Assembly (NCBI GenBank): GCA_031289235.1
Contig: JAITPU010000078.1
Location: forward strand, 1-7,972
Origin: Eubacteriales Family XIII. Incertae Sedis bacterium
GTDB taxonomy: Bacteria; Bacillota; Clostridia; Peptostreptococcales; Anaerovoracaceae
DNA: 7,972 nt
Direction: 5' to 3'
Shown in pieces: positions 1 to 7,585 of this stretch. Each line of letters starts with the position of its first letter. Position 1 is the first letter of the stretch. The position numbers were made by a program, and so were the translations under genes. The notes beneath the pieces are model-generated. The model made no database searches. It worked only from the letters and a program-made list of their open reading frames with translations, and was not told where the DNA came from.

Positions 1-1010
1 TCCGGGTTAGTCCCTTTGGAATCGTTTACAAAATGAACGCCGTTCACCGTCCCGACGCGTTCCAGTCTGTGGGGCACGCCGGTAAAGCCACGCAGCGCAT
101 CAGATATCGCGCCGGGAAAAACTCCCGCGAAATACGCTACCGCCGCCGCCGCGAGTGCGTTTTCAAGATTATGCAAACCGGGTATTTTCAGTTCGCCCGC
201 TTCGCAAAGGCGGGTTACGCGCCCCGTTTCGTCCCGGATTACCAGACTCCCGTCCTTCATACAGGCGCCGAATTCCAATTCCGCAAGCCGGCTGAAAGGC
301 GCTATTTTCGCCCGGCATCCGGAAGCGAGAGCCCAAGCCTTCGGATCGTCCCTGTTTACGACGAAATAATCGCCTGACCGCTGATTTTCGAATATGCGCG
401 CTTTAATATTTCCATAATTTTCCATCGTGCCATGGCGGTCCATATGATCCGGCGTCAGATTTAACAACGCGGAAACCTCGGGCCGAAAGCTCTTGACCGT
501 TTCAAGCTGAAAACTGGACACCTCCGTCACCAACCACGTGTCTTCCGCCGCAAACGGGCTGCGCGCCGATGCGGGAAGCCCGATATTCCCGACGACCTCC
601 GCGGGCATTCCCGCGCGTCTGAACATCTCGCCCGTCAGCGCGGTCGTGGTGGTCTTGCCGTTAGTCCCCGTTATGGCGGCGTAGCGGCCCTTGCCCGCGC
701 GAAACGCGAATTCCAGTTCGCCGATGATTTCCGCGCCTTCCCGCTCGAGCCCCGCGAAGACAGGAAGGCCGGGCGGCAAGCCGGGACTCAGGACGGCTAC
801 GTGAAATTCCCCTTTCGGCTCATCTCCCCCAAGATACAGCTCTACACCCGCCGTCTCCAGTTCCCTGAGCAAAACAGGATCAAGCTCCTCGCGCCTTTTC
901 CGGTCCCACGCGGACGCGCGCGCGCCAAGCGCCAGCGCCGTCCTGACGACGGCTTCTCCGGATTTCCCAAGGCCGGCCGCGATCACTTTTTCCCCTGTCA
1001 AATCATACAT
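1..1010 (-). CDS. murD: UDP-N-acetylmuramoylalanine--D-glutamate ligase MurD (partial, C-terminus beyond left edge)
   Basis: MurD is the cytoplasmic ATP-dependent ligase that adds D-glutamate to UDP-MurNAc-L-Ala. I translated it by hand from an ATG at 1008-1010; 336 codons are present before the edge. Visible are the N-terminal Rossmann-like part with GLGKSGEA (13-20), the Mur-ligase P-loop GTNGKTTTT (115-123, Lys119), GNIG (141-144), SSFQLE (165-170), the MurD signature NLTPDHMDRHG (184-194), GLHNLENALAA (278-288), PHRLE (313-317) and NDSKGTNP (329-336), which opens the C-terminal domain. MurD is usually about 440-460 residues, so roughly 110-120 residues are missing on the left. The start is supported by GGAG at 1017-1020, 6 nt upstream. 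It is separated from mraY by 173 bp, the largest gap within this operon. Confidence 0.96.
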   Translation of the reverse strand, partial: MYDLTGEKVIAAGLGKSGEAVVRTALALGARASAWDRKRREELDPVLLRELETAGVELYLGGDEPKGEFHVAVLSPGLPPGLPVFAGLEREGAEIIGELEFAFRAGKGRYAAITGTNGKTTTTALTGEMFRRAGMPAEVVGNIGLPASARSPFAAEDTWLVTEVSSFQLETVKSFRPEVSALLNLTPDHMDRHGTMENYGNIKARIFENQRSGDYFVVNRDDPKAWALASGCRAKIAPFSRLAELEFGACMKDGSLVIRDETGRVTRLCEAGELKIPGLHNLENALAAAAVAYFAGVFPGAISDALRGFTGVPHRLERVGTVNGVHFVNDSKGTNP

Positions 1011-1016
1011 ATTACG

Positions 1017-1020
1017 CTCC
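1017..1020 (-). promoter_or_regulatory. murD ribosome binding site
   Basis: GGAG on the minus strand lies 6 nt before the ATG at 1008-1010. It decides the murD start and shows that murD has its own initiation signal rather than relying on coupling to mraY. Confidence 0.6.
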
Positions 1021-1115
1021 GGATTCCAGCCGTCTGACACAGCTTTCCGCGCGTCAGAAACTTATCGCCCTGTACAATGCTTACTATAAATTAAAAATCT
1101 GCGTAAAGGCCTGTC

Positions 1116-1161
1116 AGGGCAGGACCGGACGCGGCGTGTCCTGCCCTAGCGGCAGCCGCGT
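1116..1161 (-). repeat. Two crossing inverted repeats in the mraY-murD gap (possible RNA structure)
   Basis: Stem A is a perfect 10-bp inverted repeat, 1116-1125 (agggcaggac) against 1138-1147 (gtcctgccct), with a 12-nt loop. Stem B is a perfect 7-bp repeat, 1129-1135 (acgcggc) against 1155-1161 (gccgcgt). One arm of B lies inside the loop of A, so the two cross: they must either form an H-type pseudoknot or exclude each other. On the minus-strand transcript no U-tract follows immediately (the nearest T-rich stretch is about 20 nt further on), so this is not a standard intrinsic terminator. Its role is unknown; an attenuator, an RNA-processing or stability element, or a protein-binding site are possible. 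Confidence 0.55.
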
Positions 1162-1183
1162 TTTGGACGGCGACGCCCAAAGC

Positions 1184-2155
1184 TTACAGCAGAAAAAACG
1201 ACAGCGCGCACAAGGCCGCGGCGACGCAGCAGAACACCCCTGTAACCTTCCGTTCCGGCCAACCGCGGCACTCGAAATGATGATGCAGCGGCGCCATGAG
1301 AAACACCCGTTTGCCGCCGCGAAGCTTGTAACTGGCCACCTGAACGATCACCGAAAACGCTTCCGCCGCATATATCCCCCCCGCGACCGGCATAATCAAT
1401 TCCATATTCATGACGACGGCGGCCGCCGCGAGGCCGCCGCCCAGCGCGAGGGAACCCGTGTCGCCCATAAATATCTTCGCCGGATTTCTGTTGAACGGCA
1501 AAAATCCCAAGCAGCCTCCCGCAAGCGCCGCGCAGAACGCCGCGCCTGCGCCTGCGCCGGTCGCCGCGAAAAAAAACGAGACGATAACCGTGACCCCGGA
1601 CGCCAGCCCGTCAAGGCCGTCCGTCAGGTTCACGCTGTTCACGACGGCTACAATGAAAATGGTAATGAACGGTATGTAGAACATATGGAAATCTACCGGT
1701 TCGGTTATAAAAGGAATTTTTACCCTTGTTCCGTATTCCGAAACGCCCGACTGATACCAGGCCAAGCCCGCCGCCAGCAAAACCTGCGACGCGATTTTCC
1801 ACCGCGCCGTCAGTCCCAGATTCCTTTTGTTTTTCACCTTCACATAATCGTCGCAAAAACCCAGCGCTCCGAACGCGACGAAAGCCGTCAGCACCACAGC
1901 CGCCTCTTCGGATATGTAATTGAACGCGGCGTACGCGAAGACGACTCCGAGGATTATCGCAGCGCCTCCCATAGTGGGCGTCCCGCTTTTCTTAATGTGA
2001 GACGCGGGGCCTTCTTCTCTGGCCGTCTGGCGAACATTAAAACCGCTGAGGAAAGGGATCAGCATCCATGTCAGGATCAAGGAAACGATGAAAGCCGTCG
2101 CTAAAATGGACAGGATGCTTATCGCGTCCTCAAGGCTCATATCAAAACGCGTCAT
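1184..2155 (-). CDS. mraY: Phospho-N-acetylmuramoyl-pentapeptide transferase MraY
   Basis: MraY is the integral membrane enzyme that transfers phospho-MurNAc-pentapeptide from the UDP precursor to undecaprenyl phosphate, forming lipid I. The 323-residue product is near the usual length for Gram-positive MraY. In order it shows an N-terminal membrane helix (about 10-35), the cytoplasmic motif HIKKSGTPTMGG (53-64), the catalytic Asp pair DDYVK (102-106), NLTDGLDGLA (176-185), KIFMGDTGSLALGG (227-240) with the third conserved Asp at 232, and the HHHFE loop (291-295). Many hydrophobic segments lie between these and at the C-terminus. The ATG overlaps the murF stop as ATGA, and AAGGA at 2163-2167 lies 7 nt upstream, so translation is probably coupled to murF. 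No residue looks aberrant. Confidence 0.98.
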   Translation of the reverse strand: MTRFDMSLEDAISILSILATAFIVSLILTWMLIPFLSGFNVRQTAREEGPASHIKKSGTPTMGGAAIILGVVFAYAAFNYISEEAAVVLTAFVAFGALGFCDDYVKVKNKRNLGLTARWKIASQVLLAAGLAWYQSGVSEYGTRVKIPFITEPVDFHMFYIPFITIFIVAVVNSVNLTDGLDGLASGVTVIVSFFFAATGAGAGAAFCAALAGGCLGFLPFNRNPAKIFMGDTGSLALGGGLAAAAVVMNMELIMPVAGGIYAAEAFSVIVQVASYKLRGGKRVFLMAPLHHHFECRGWPERKVTGVFCCVAAALCALSFFLL

Positions 2156-3525
2156 TCCAAAATCCTTTTTACGATCTCCTCCATCGCCATGGCGCGAGAA
2201 CCTTTCACCAGAACCACGTCCCCGGGAGTCAGCAATTCCGTTATCCGGGGCATAGCGGCCTTCTTCGACGCATAATGAAAGATCCGGGCGCCGGGCATAT
2301 TTCCCTTCGCGCCTTTGGCTATATCTCCGGCCCTGTCCCCGACGGCGATGAGAATATCTGTTCTTTTATCCGCGGCATAAGCGCCTATCTGCCTGTGATA
2401 ACCGGGAGATCCCGCGCCAAGCTCAAGCATGTCGCCCAGGATCGCTATCCTGCGAACTCCATGCACCGAAGCTAAAATATCCAACGCCGCTATCATGGAA
2501 TCCGGACTCGCGTTATAGGTATCGTCTATGATCTTCATGCCGTCCTTTCCTTTGATGCGCAGGCGTCCGTCAGAAAGAACAGGCTTTGACAGAGCCTTCG
2601 CCGCTACGGATATCGGCACGCCGAGACAGGAAGCCGCCGCCGCCGCGAACGCGGCGTTGAACACATTGTGCCTTCCCGGCATCGGCAAGGAAAATTTTTC
2701 CATATCCGCCCCGTGCTCCAGAAAAAAACTGCTTCCTTTATCCCCTCTTTCTTCGATTCCGGAAATGACAAAATCGTCCCGCCCTCCGGAGCCGACCCTC
2801 ACAAGCCTGTATTTGCCGCCGGTTTTTCCCTCGGACAGCATATCGTTGTCCGAGTATACGACGAGCGCGTCCTCAGCGCTGAAATAGTTCGTGATCTCCA
2901 TTTTCGCTTTCAGAATCCCCTCCCTGTTCGCGAAATTTTCGATATGAGAAACGCCCACATTGGTGATCACGCCGATTTGCGGACGGACGATTTCCGCAAG
3001 AAAATTAATTTCCCCCGCCTTATCCATTCCCATCTCGAATATCGCGACCTCCGTGTCTCTCTCTATGCTGAACGCGGAAAGGGGCAGTCCGATGTGATTG
3101 TTCAGGTTTCCTTCGCTCTTTACCGTTTTGAATTTTTCGCGGCAGATGCGGAAAAGCATGTCCTTAGTCGTGGTCTTTCCCGTACTTCCGGTCACCCCGA
3201 TCTTTCGAACGTCGAACATCCTGATATAGGCGCGGGCGAGGGCCTGCAGGGCCTCGCAGGTATCCTCCACGCGTATCACCCCCAGCCCCGCGCGGTTCGG
3301 AACTGTCTCAGGCCGTGAAATCACAAAATTTCTGCATCCTGACGCCGCGGCGTCCTCAAGAAACATATGGGCGTCGTATCTTTCGCCTTTGAGCGCGAAA
3401 AAGAGCGCCGCTTCGCCGGCCTGCCGGGAATCCTTGGAAATCTCGCCTATTTCCGTTTCCGGATCCCCCGCTGTCAGGACGCCGCCCGTCGCCTCGGCGA
3501 CCTGTCTCAATCGAAGTTTTTCCAT
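2152..3525 (-). CDS. murF: UDP-N-acetylmuramoyl-tripeptide--D-alanyl-D-alanine ligase MurF
   Basis: MurF joins D-Ala-D-Ala to the UDP-MurNAc-tripeptide, the last cytoplasmic step of precursor synthesis. Numbering from a GTG at 3528 (458 aa), there is an N-terminal Mur-ligase domain with SKDSRQ (31-36), the P-loop GVTGSTGKTTTK (111-122, Lys118), NLNNHIGLPL (141-150), EMGM (165-168), the central PGRHNVFNA region (284-292), then DDTYNASPDSM (335-345), GDMLELG (365-371) and VKGSRAMAME (441-450), which mark MurF rather than MurE. Two starts are possible: ATG at 3525 (GGAG at 3534-3537, spacing 8) or the adjacent GTG at 3528 (spacing 5). I chose the ATG. Only about 20 bp separate it from the upstream PBP gene, and its stop overlaps mraY, so it is within the operon. 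murE does not precede it. Confidence 0.97.
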   Translation of the reverse strand: MEKLRLRQVAEATGGVLTAGDPETEIGEISKDSRQAGEAALFFALKGERYDAHMFLEDAAASGCRNFVISRPETVPNRAGLGVIRVEDTCEALQALARAYIRMFDVRKIGVTGSTGKTTTKDMLFRICREKFKTVKSEGNLNNHIGLPLSAFSIERDTEVAIFEMGMDKAGEINFLAEIVRPQIGVITNVGVSHIENFANREGILKAKMEITNYFSAEDALVVYSDNDMLSEGKTGGKYRLVRVGSGGRDDFVISGIEERGDKGSSFFLEHGADMEKFSLPMPGRHNVFNAAFAAAAASCLGVPISVAAKALSKPVLSDGRLRIKGKDGMKIIDDTYNASPDSMIAALDILASVHGVRRIAILGDMLELGAGSPGYHRQIGAYAADKRTDILIAVGDRAGDIAKGAKGNMPGARIFHYASKKAAMPRITELLTPGDVVLVKGSRAMAMEEIVKRILE

Positions 3526-3548
3526 CACTGACGCTCCGCCTTTATCCG

Positions 3549-5585
3549 CTATTCCCTGTACAAGTATACGAGGCCGCCGGGATCAAGCCGTTCGCCGGGC
3601 TTGGGATACTGATCCGCGACCATGAAATCCTCGCTCTCACCGATTGCGGGCGAGTCTGTGTAACGCAGCCTTTTTCCCAGCAGTAAGCCGGCGGCGTCGC
3701 TGTAGTTCATTCCCCGCAGGTCAGGAACGCTCACCTGCTTCGCCTCGACCGCGGCGCGCTCGGCGTCCGTCAGCTGCGCGGGCCGTATGTTAAGATACCG
3801 TAAAACCTCTGAAAGGATATCGCGGACGCCGGGACCCGCCGTCGTGCTTCCGAATTTTATTCCCTGCGGTTCGTCAACGACTATGAGCACGCTTATCTGA
3901 GGATCGTCCATAGGCGCCATCGCCACCATGGACGCGGTGACCTTTCCGCTTTTATAGCTTCCGTTGAACAGCTTTTCCGCCGTACCTGTCTTCCCGCCTA
4001 TGCGGTATCCCGGGATTCCCGCCACTTTTCCGCCGCTTTCGTCCACGACGAACTCCATGATCTTCTTCATCTCATCGGCGGTTTTTTCCGATATCACCTG
4101 GCGGGTGACCTTGGTGTCAAAACTTTCGACTATATTCCCATTCTGGTCCGTAAGCGCCTTCACTAGGCGCGGCTGCATGAGCTTCCCCTCGTTGCCTATG
4201 GCGGAAACCGCCGTGATAAGCTGGATCGGCGTAATGGACAGCCCCTGCCCGAAAGACATGGTCGCGAGTCCCACAGGGCCGGCGGCTTCTTTATCCTGCA
4301 ACAGCGCGCGCCCTTCGGACGGATAATCTATACCGGTTTTTTCCGTAAAGCCGAATTTTTCGAGGTACTGATAGAACTTGTCCCATCCCATGCGCTGCGA
4401 CAGCTGTATCATCACCGGGTTGCACGAGTTTCCCACGGCTTCTACAAGGGTTTCGTCGCCGTGCGGGTTGTAATACCGCCAGCAGCGCAACGTGGTTCCC
4501 CCCACGTTATAATACCCGCTGCAGTTGAAATAATCTTCCGGACGGACCACGCCTTCTTCCAGCGCCGCTGAAACCGTGAAAAGCTTGAACGTGGATCCGG
4601 GATCATAAACATCTGAAATCATGGGATTTCTCCACATGCTATTCCAGTAATTGAGCTGTTCCTCCGGCGTCAGGCCGGCCACCCGCGCCGCTTCCGCCGG
4701 ATCCAACGGCACGCGCGGCTCGTTAGGGTCATAGTCCGGCGTCATCCCCATGGCGAGTATATCCCCTGTTTTCGGATCCATCACTAAGCCCATGACCCGC
4801 TGCGCCCCGCTGGACTCCCGCACTTTCTCAATAGCCCGCTCCACGTAAAGCTGTATCACCTCGTCTATGGTCAGCACTAAGTTTACGCCGTCCTGCTCTC
4901 CGTGATAACTTTCCACACCGTAGGACAGGCTGTCGCCCATCCTGTCCGCGTTCTTCACCCATCGCCCCATGACTCCGGAAAGATAACTGTTATATTGGAG
5001 TTCAACGCCGCCAAGCCCGTAATTTTCATCGTTCACTCCGCCGAGCGCGTGAGCGGCGAAAGCGCCCAAGGGATAGTACCTTTTTACGTCATCTTCAATT
5101 TCGACGCCTCCCAGACCTTCTTCATATATGATCGCCCGTATTTCTTCCGCGGTTTCCCGGCTGACGTCCTTCGCGACGCGCACGCGGGTCTTATCCTGCG
5201 TAACCATCTCCTTGACCTCTTCCAAGGAGATGGAGAGCTTTTCCGAAAGCAGCGCCGCGGTCTTTTCGAGGCGCGCCGCCTTCTCCGCGTCGTTCTTTCC
5301 CGCGGGAACTTCCGACGGCCTGACGAATATTCGGTAAGAAACAGCGCTCAGGGCCATCTCTTTCATATTTCTGTCGTAGATCGTGCCGCGTTTCGCCGGT
5401 ATGATTTCGTCTCTCGTCTGCCGTTCCGCCGCCATCTTCGCGTATGTATCGCTTGCGACGACAGCGACCCAGCCTATGCGGAACGTAAGGGCGGCAAAGA
5501 GCGCGGCGATCATCACGAACGTTAAGATCATGCGCTTCTGCGTCCTTATCACCGAGTTTGTTTTTTCTTTTTTCCCCGCCGCCAT
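3549..5585 (-). CDS. Class B penicillin-binding protein, FtsI/SpoVD type, with one PASTA domain
   Basis: This is a membrane-anchored D,D-transpeptidase that crosslinks septal (or spore) peptidoglycan. Residues are numbered from a TTG at 5660 (703 aa). A short basic tail precedes a membrane anchor (about 44-70), then the N-terminal pedestal domain with RGTIYDRN (91-98). The transpeptidase domain carries all three active-site motifs: S356-T-F-K359, S412-C-N414 and K557-T-G-T-A-E. A single PASTA domain ends the protein (about 642-703, starting VSVPDLRGM). I chose ATG 5585 (residue 26 in this numbering, 678 aa) because AAAGGGAG at 5593-5600 lies 7 nt before it. ATG 5615 and TTG 5660 are alternatives with weaker ribosome sites. 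FtsI and SpoVD cannot be told apart from one gene: position after ftsL fits division, while a single PASTA is typical of SpoVD-type proteins. All key residues are present. Confidence 0.95.
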   Translation of the reverse strand: MAAGKKEKTNSVIRTQKRMILTFVMIAALFAALTFRIGWVAVVASDTYAKMAAERQTRDEIIPAKRGTIYDRNMKEMALSAVSYRIFVRPSEVPAGKNDAEKAARLEKTAALLSEKLSISLEEVKEMVTQDKTRVRVAKDVSRETAEEIRAIIYEEGLGGVEIEDDVKRYYPLGAFAAHALGGVNDENYGLGGVELQYNSYLSGVMGRWVKNADRMGDSLSYGVESYHGEQDGVNLVLTIDEVIQLYVERAIEKVRESSGAQRVMGLVMDPKTGDILAMGMTPDYDPNEPRVPLDPAEAARVAGLTPEEQLNYWNSMWRNPMISDVYDPGSTFKLFTVSAALEEGVVRPEDYFNCSGYYNVGGTTLRCWRYYNPHGDETLVEAVGNSCNPVMIQLSQRMGWDKFYQYLEKFGFTEKTGIDYPSEGRALLQDKEAAGPVGLATMSFGQGLSITPIQLITAVSAIGNEGKLMQPRLVKALTDQNGNIVESFDTKVTRQVISEKTADEMKKIMEFVVDESGGKVAGIPGYRIGGKTGTAEKLFNGSYKSGKVTASMVAMAPMDDPQISVLIVVDEPQGIKFGSTTAGPGVRDILSEVLRYLNIRPAQLTDAERAAVEAKQVSVPDLRGMNYSDAAGLLLGKRLRYTDSPAIGESEDFMVADQYPKPGERLDPGGLVYLYRE

Positions 5586-5592
5586 GCGCAAG

Positions 5593-5600
5593 CTCCCTTT
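5593..5600 (-). promoter_or_regulatory. Ribosome binding site deciding the PBP start
   Basis: AAAGGGAG on the minus strand, with 7 nt between GGGAG and the ATG at 5583-5585. It is the best Shine-Dalgarno match among the candidate starts (5585, 5615, 5660) and leaves a normal short basic N-terminal tail before the membrane helix. With this start, 5586-5694 is a 109-bp intergenic stretch in which I see nothing else. Confidence 0.5.
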
Positions 5601-5694
5601 GCCGCCCGTTTTCATAACACGCGAATCCTGTAAACCCGCGCCGCGCGATTCCGTGCTCAAAACGCGCGCCCCGGCTTGTGGATGCGCCGCGACA

Positions 5695-6141
5695 CTACCA
5701 TATCCGATAGGCGTTTTCTTTTATATACTGCGCGAATTCCCGTACAGGGGGTTCAGCTTCCCGCAGATATACAAGCTGCCCGTCCGAGGGATATACCATC
5801 CCCAGTTCGTAAAGCGCCCGCTGTTCCACGATTTCCACGCTGGCGTCGCGCTTAAGCCTGATATTCAGCTCCGCGATTTCGTCCCTGATATCCGCGGTTC
5901 TTTCCGCCGCCATATTGATCCCATGCTGTATGCTCGCGGCGTAAGCCGTCACAAGGATTACGCCGACGCAAACCGCACCGGCCAAGGCGATAAAGAAAAC
6001 CATTATCGCCTTCTCCCCCGCGGAAAGCCCCGGACGCTTTTGACGCTCCGGCTTCAGCCCGCCTTTGTTTACCAGCCTCGTCTCAGTGTCAAAGCGCCTG
6101 TAAGCGCTGTAATATTCAGCTCGTTTTACCGCCGATCTCAT
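5695..6141 (-). CDS. ftsL: FtsL-like cell division protein
   Basis: FtsL is a small bitopic divisome protein that pairs with DivIC/FtsB and activates the septal transpeptidase and glycosyltransferase. The 148-residue product has a basic cytoplasmic N-terminus (1-43), a single membrane helix (about 45-68), a helical heptad-prone stretch (about 70-110, e.g. AAERTADIRDEIAELNIRL) and the conserved ending ALYELGMVYPSDGQLVYL (109-126), typical of FtsL in Bacillota. Identification rests on this layout and on its position between rsmH and the class B PBP, because sequence conservation in this family is low. The ATG directly follows the rsmH stop (TAAATG) with only a weak purine-rich stretch before it, suggesting translational coupling. 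The C-terminal tail (127-148) is a little longer than in many family members. Confidence 0.88.
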   Translation of the reverse strand: MRSAVKRAEYYSAYRRFDTETRLVNKGGLKPERQKRPGLSAGEKAIMVFFIALAGAVCVGVILVTAYAASIQHGINMAAERTADIRDEIAELNIRLKRDASVEIVEQRALYELGMVYPSDGQLVYLREAEPPVREFAQYIKENAYRIW

Positions 6142-7086
6142 TTAAAAAATATCTTTCTTTTCAAACACGCGCAATTTCGCGCTGCGCGCCCTCGGATTTC
6201 TCCGGGACTCCTCCGAGGAAGGCAGGACCGGTTTCTTCGTGACCCTTTTCCCGTCAGATGTCTTGCCGCACACGCATACGGGGAAGCCCCCCGGACAAGT
6301 ACACGGGAATTCGCGCCTGAAAAACGTATTTTTTACTATCCTGTCCTCCAGCGAATGAAAAGTTATGACGCACAGCCGCCCTCCCGGACTTAAAAGATCA
6401 ATAAAATCATCCGCCGCCGCTTCAAGCTCCGCGAGCTCGTCGTTGACCGCGATGCGTATAGCCTGAAAGCAGCGTTTCGCGGGATGGCGGCCGTCTTTTA
6501 CGGCTGCGGCCGGTACCGCCGCCTTTATCGTTTCGGAAAGATCCCCGGTAGTCGTGAAGAGTTTCGCCGCGCGTCTTTTTACGATAAACGCGCTGATCCT
6601 GACCGCCCACCGCTCTTCTCCGTAACGCCTGAATATCCGCGTCAGTTCCTCTCCGCTCCATGTGTTCACCACATCCGCGGCCGTCAGCGCCGATTCCGCG
6701 TCCATGCGCATATCCAAAGGTCCGTCGCGCATGTACGAAAACCCTCTTTTCGCGTTGTCGAGCTGAAATGACGAAACGCCTAAATCCAGCAGCGCGCCGT
6801 CAGCGCGCCCTATTCCGCGGGCCTTCAGTTCCTCTTTCGCGTCCGCGTAATTACCCTGTATGAAAATCTTCTCACACGGAAACCCCGCCAGTCGGGCTTC
6901 CGCCGCGCGCATCGCGTCTCTGTCCAAGTCTATGCCCGCAAACACGCCGCCGCGCCCGAGCCTTCCGCAGATCTCGGCGGCGTGACCGCCGCCTCCAAGC
7001 GTACCGTCGATATAGATTCCGTCTTCTCTCGGCGCGAGAAAAGCCAGCGTCTCCTCAAGCATGACCGGCGTATGATTATATTCCAT
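6142..7086 (-). CDS. rsmH: 16S rRNA (cytosine(1402)-N4)-methyltransferase RsmH
   Basis: RsmH (MraW) uses S-adenosylmethionine to methylate N4 of C1402 in the decoding centre of 16S rRNA. The 314-residue product is of normal length and carries the family motifs in order: NHTPVML (4-10), the SAM-binding DGTLGGGGH (27-35) and GIDLDRDA (51-58), DLGVSSFQLD (101-110), RGFS and GPLDMRMD (114-129), EERWA (157-161), HPAKRCFQAIRIAVNDEL (201-218), FHSLEDRIVK (243-252), a four-cysteine patch PCTC...CVC (261-273), and NPRARSAKLRV (297-307). The ATG at 7086 is 6 nt after the mraZ stop and has no good Shine-Dalgarno, so it is probably translated by coupling to mraZ. It is followed immediately by ftsL. Confidence 0.98.
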   Translation of the reverse strand: MEYNHTPVMLEETLAFLAPREDGIYIDGTLGGGGHAAEICGRLGRGGVFAGIDLDRDAMRAAEARLAGFPCEKIFIQGNYADAKEELKARGIGRADGALLDLGVSSFQLDNAKRGFSYMRDGPLDMRMDAESALTAADVVNTWSGEELTRIFRRYGEERWAVRISAFIVKRRAAKLFTTTGDLSETIKAAVPAAAVKDGRHPAKRCFQAIRIAVNDELAELEAAADDFIDLLSPGGRLCVITFHSLEDRIVKNTFFRREFPCTCPGGFPVCVCGKTSDGKRVTKKPVLPSSEESRRNPRARSAKLRVFEKKDIF

Positions 7087-7092
7087 ATTTTT

Positions 7093-7527
7093 CTAAATTT
7101 TCTCATATATGGCAATATGCGCCGCGAGCGCCTTGGCGTCCATGCTCTTAGGCTCTTTTTCCGCGTTGAACACCTCTTTGCCCCATATTTCCGCTTTTTC
7201 CGCGAAGCCTATGGTCACCAGTTCTTTTTCGATCTGGGCAAACTCTCTGGCCTGCGGCGGTATCGTGATCCTACCCTGTTTGTCTATATCGCACTCTACC
7301 GCGTTGGCGAAAAAATACCGGGAAAAGAGCCTTACATTCTCATCGGCCTGAGGCAGGGTCGTCAGCTTCTCCACAAACGACTCCCATTTCTGTGTGGGAT
7401 AAAGATAAAGACAGCCGTCAAGACCATAGGTGAGCACGCATTTGCAGTCCAGATCGTTTCTGAACTTCGCCGGGATGATCATCCGGCCCTTGGCGTCTAT
7501 TGAATTGTCGAAGCGCCCGATCAGCAT
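7093..7527 (-). CDS. mraZ: Transcriptional regulator MraZ
   Basis: MraZ is a DNA-binding protein, usually the first gene of the dcw operon and its own regulator. The 144-residue product has two SpoVT/AbrB-type swapped-hairpin half-domains. The first has FDNSIDAKGRMIIPAKFR (6-23) and the second ECDIDKQGRITIPPQAR (78-94), each holding the D-x-K/Q-G-R core (11-15 and 82-86). The middle motif LFSRYFFANAVECD (67-80) is also characteristic. The ATG at 7525-7527 is preceded by AAAGAGG ending 6 nt upstream. A promoter-like sequence with three GTGGAG-type repeats lies just upstream, as expected for autoregulation. Family work in E. coli, Bacillus and Mollicutes shows MraZ binding to such tandem repeats; binding here is inferred. 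Confidence 0.97.
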   Translation of the reverse strand: MLIGRFDNSIDAKGRMIIPAKFRNDLDCKCVLTYGLDGCLYLYPTQKWESFVEKLTTLPQADENVRLFSRYFFANAVECDIDKQGRITIPPQAREFAQIEKELVTIGFAEKAEIWGKEVFNAEKEPKSMDAKALAAHIAIYEKI

Positions 7528-7533
7528 ACACTA

Positions 7534-7538
7534 CCTCT
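7534..7538 (-). promoter_or_regulatory. mraZ ribosome binding site
   Basis: AGAGG on the minus strand lies 6 nt before the ATG at 7525-7527, within a purine run (AAAGAGG). It fixes the mraZ start. Confidence 0.65.
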
Positions 7539-7559
7539 TTCGGCCTTTTCAATCTGTGT

Positions 7560-7585
7560 CTCCACTATACTCCACTACACTCCAA
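7560..7585 (-). promoter_or_regulatory. MraZ boxes: three direct repeats at 10-bp spacing
   Basis: On the minus strand, TTGGAG (7580-7585), GTGGAG (7570-7575) and GTGGAG (7560-7565) recur exactly every 10 bp, one helical turn. They lie 33-58 bp upstream of mraZ. Tandem TGGGN- or GTGGA-like boxes at this period are the known binding sites of MraZ proteins, so autoregulation is likely. The repeats cover the space between the predicted -35 and -10 and the -10 itself, which would suit repression. Confidence 0.8.

Noticed and set aside
1136..2104. Long plus-strand open frame (322 codons) opposite mraY
   Set aside because: It lies entirely antisense to mraY, which has all family motifs. The translation is rich in Arg/His/Gln with no recognisable domain. 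It is a shadow produced by GC-rich third positions.
4902..5525. Plus-strand open frame (207 codons) opposite the PBP N-terminal domain
   Set aside because: Antisense to a conserved domain including RGTIYDRN; low-complexity Arg/His/Phe-rich translation; no ribosome site noted.
5383..6393. Plus-strand open frame (336 codons) spanning the PBP start, ftsL and the rsmH end
   Set aside because: It crosses three well-supported minus-strand genes and their junctions, has no coherent domain, and is explained as a composition shadow.
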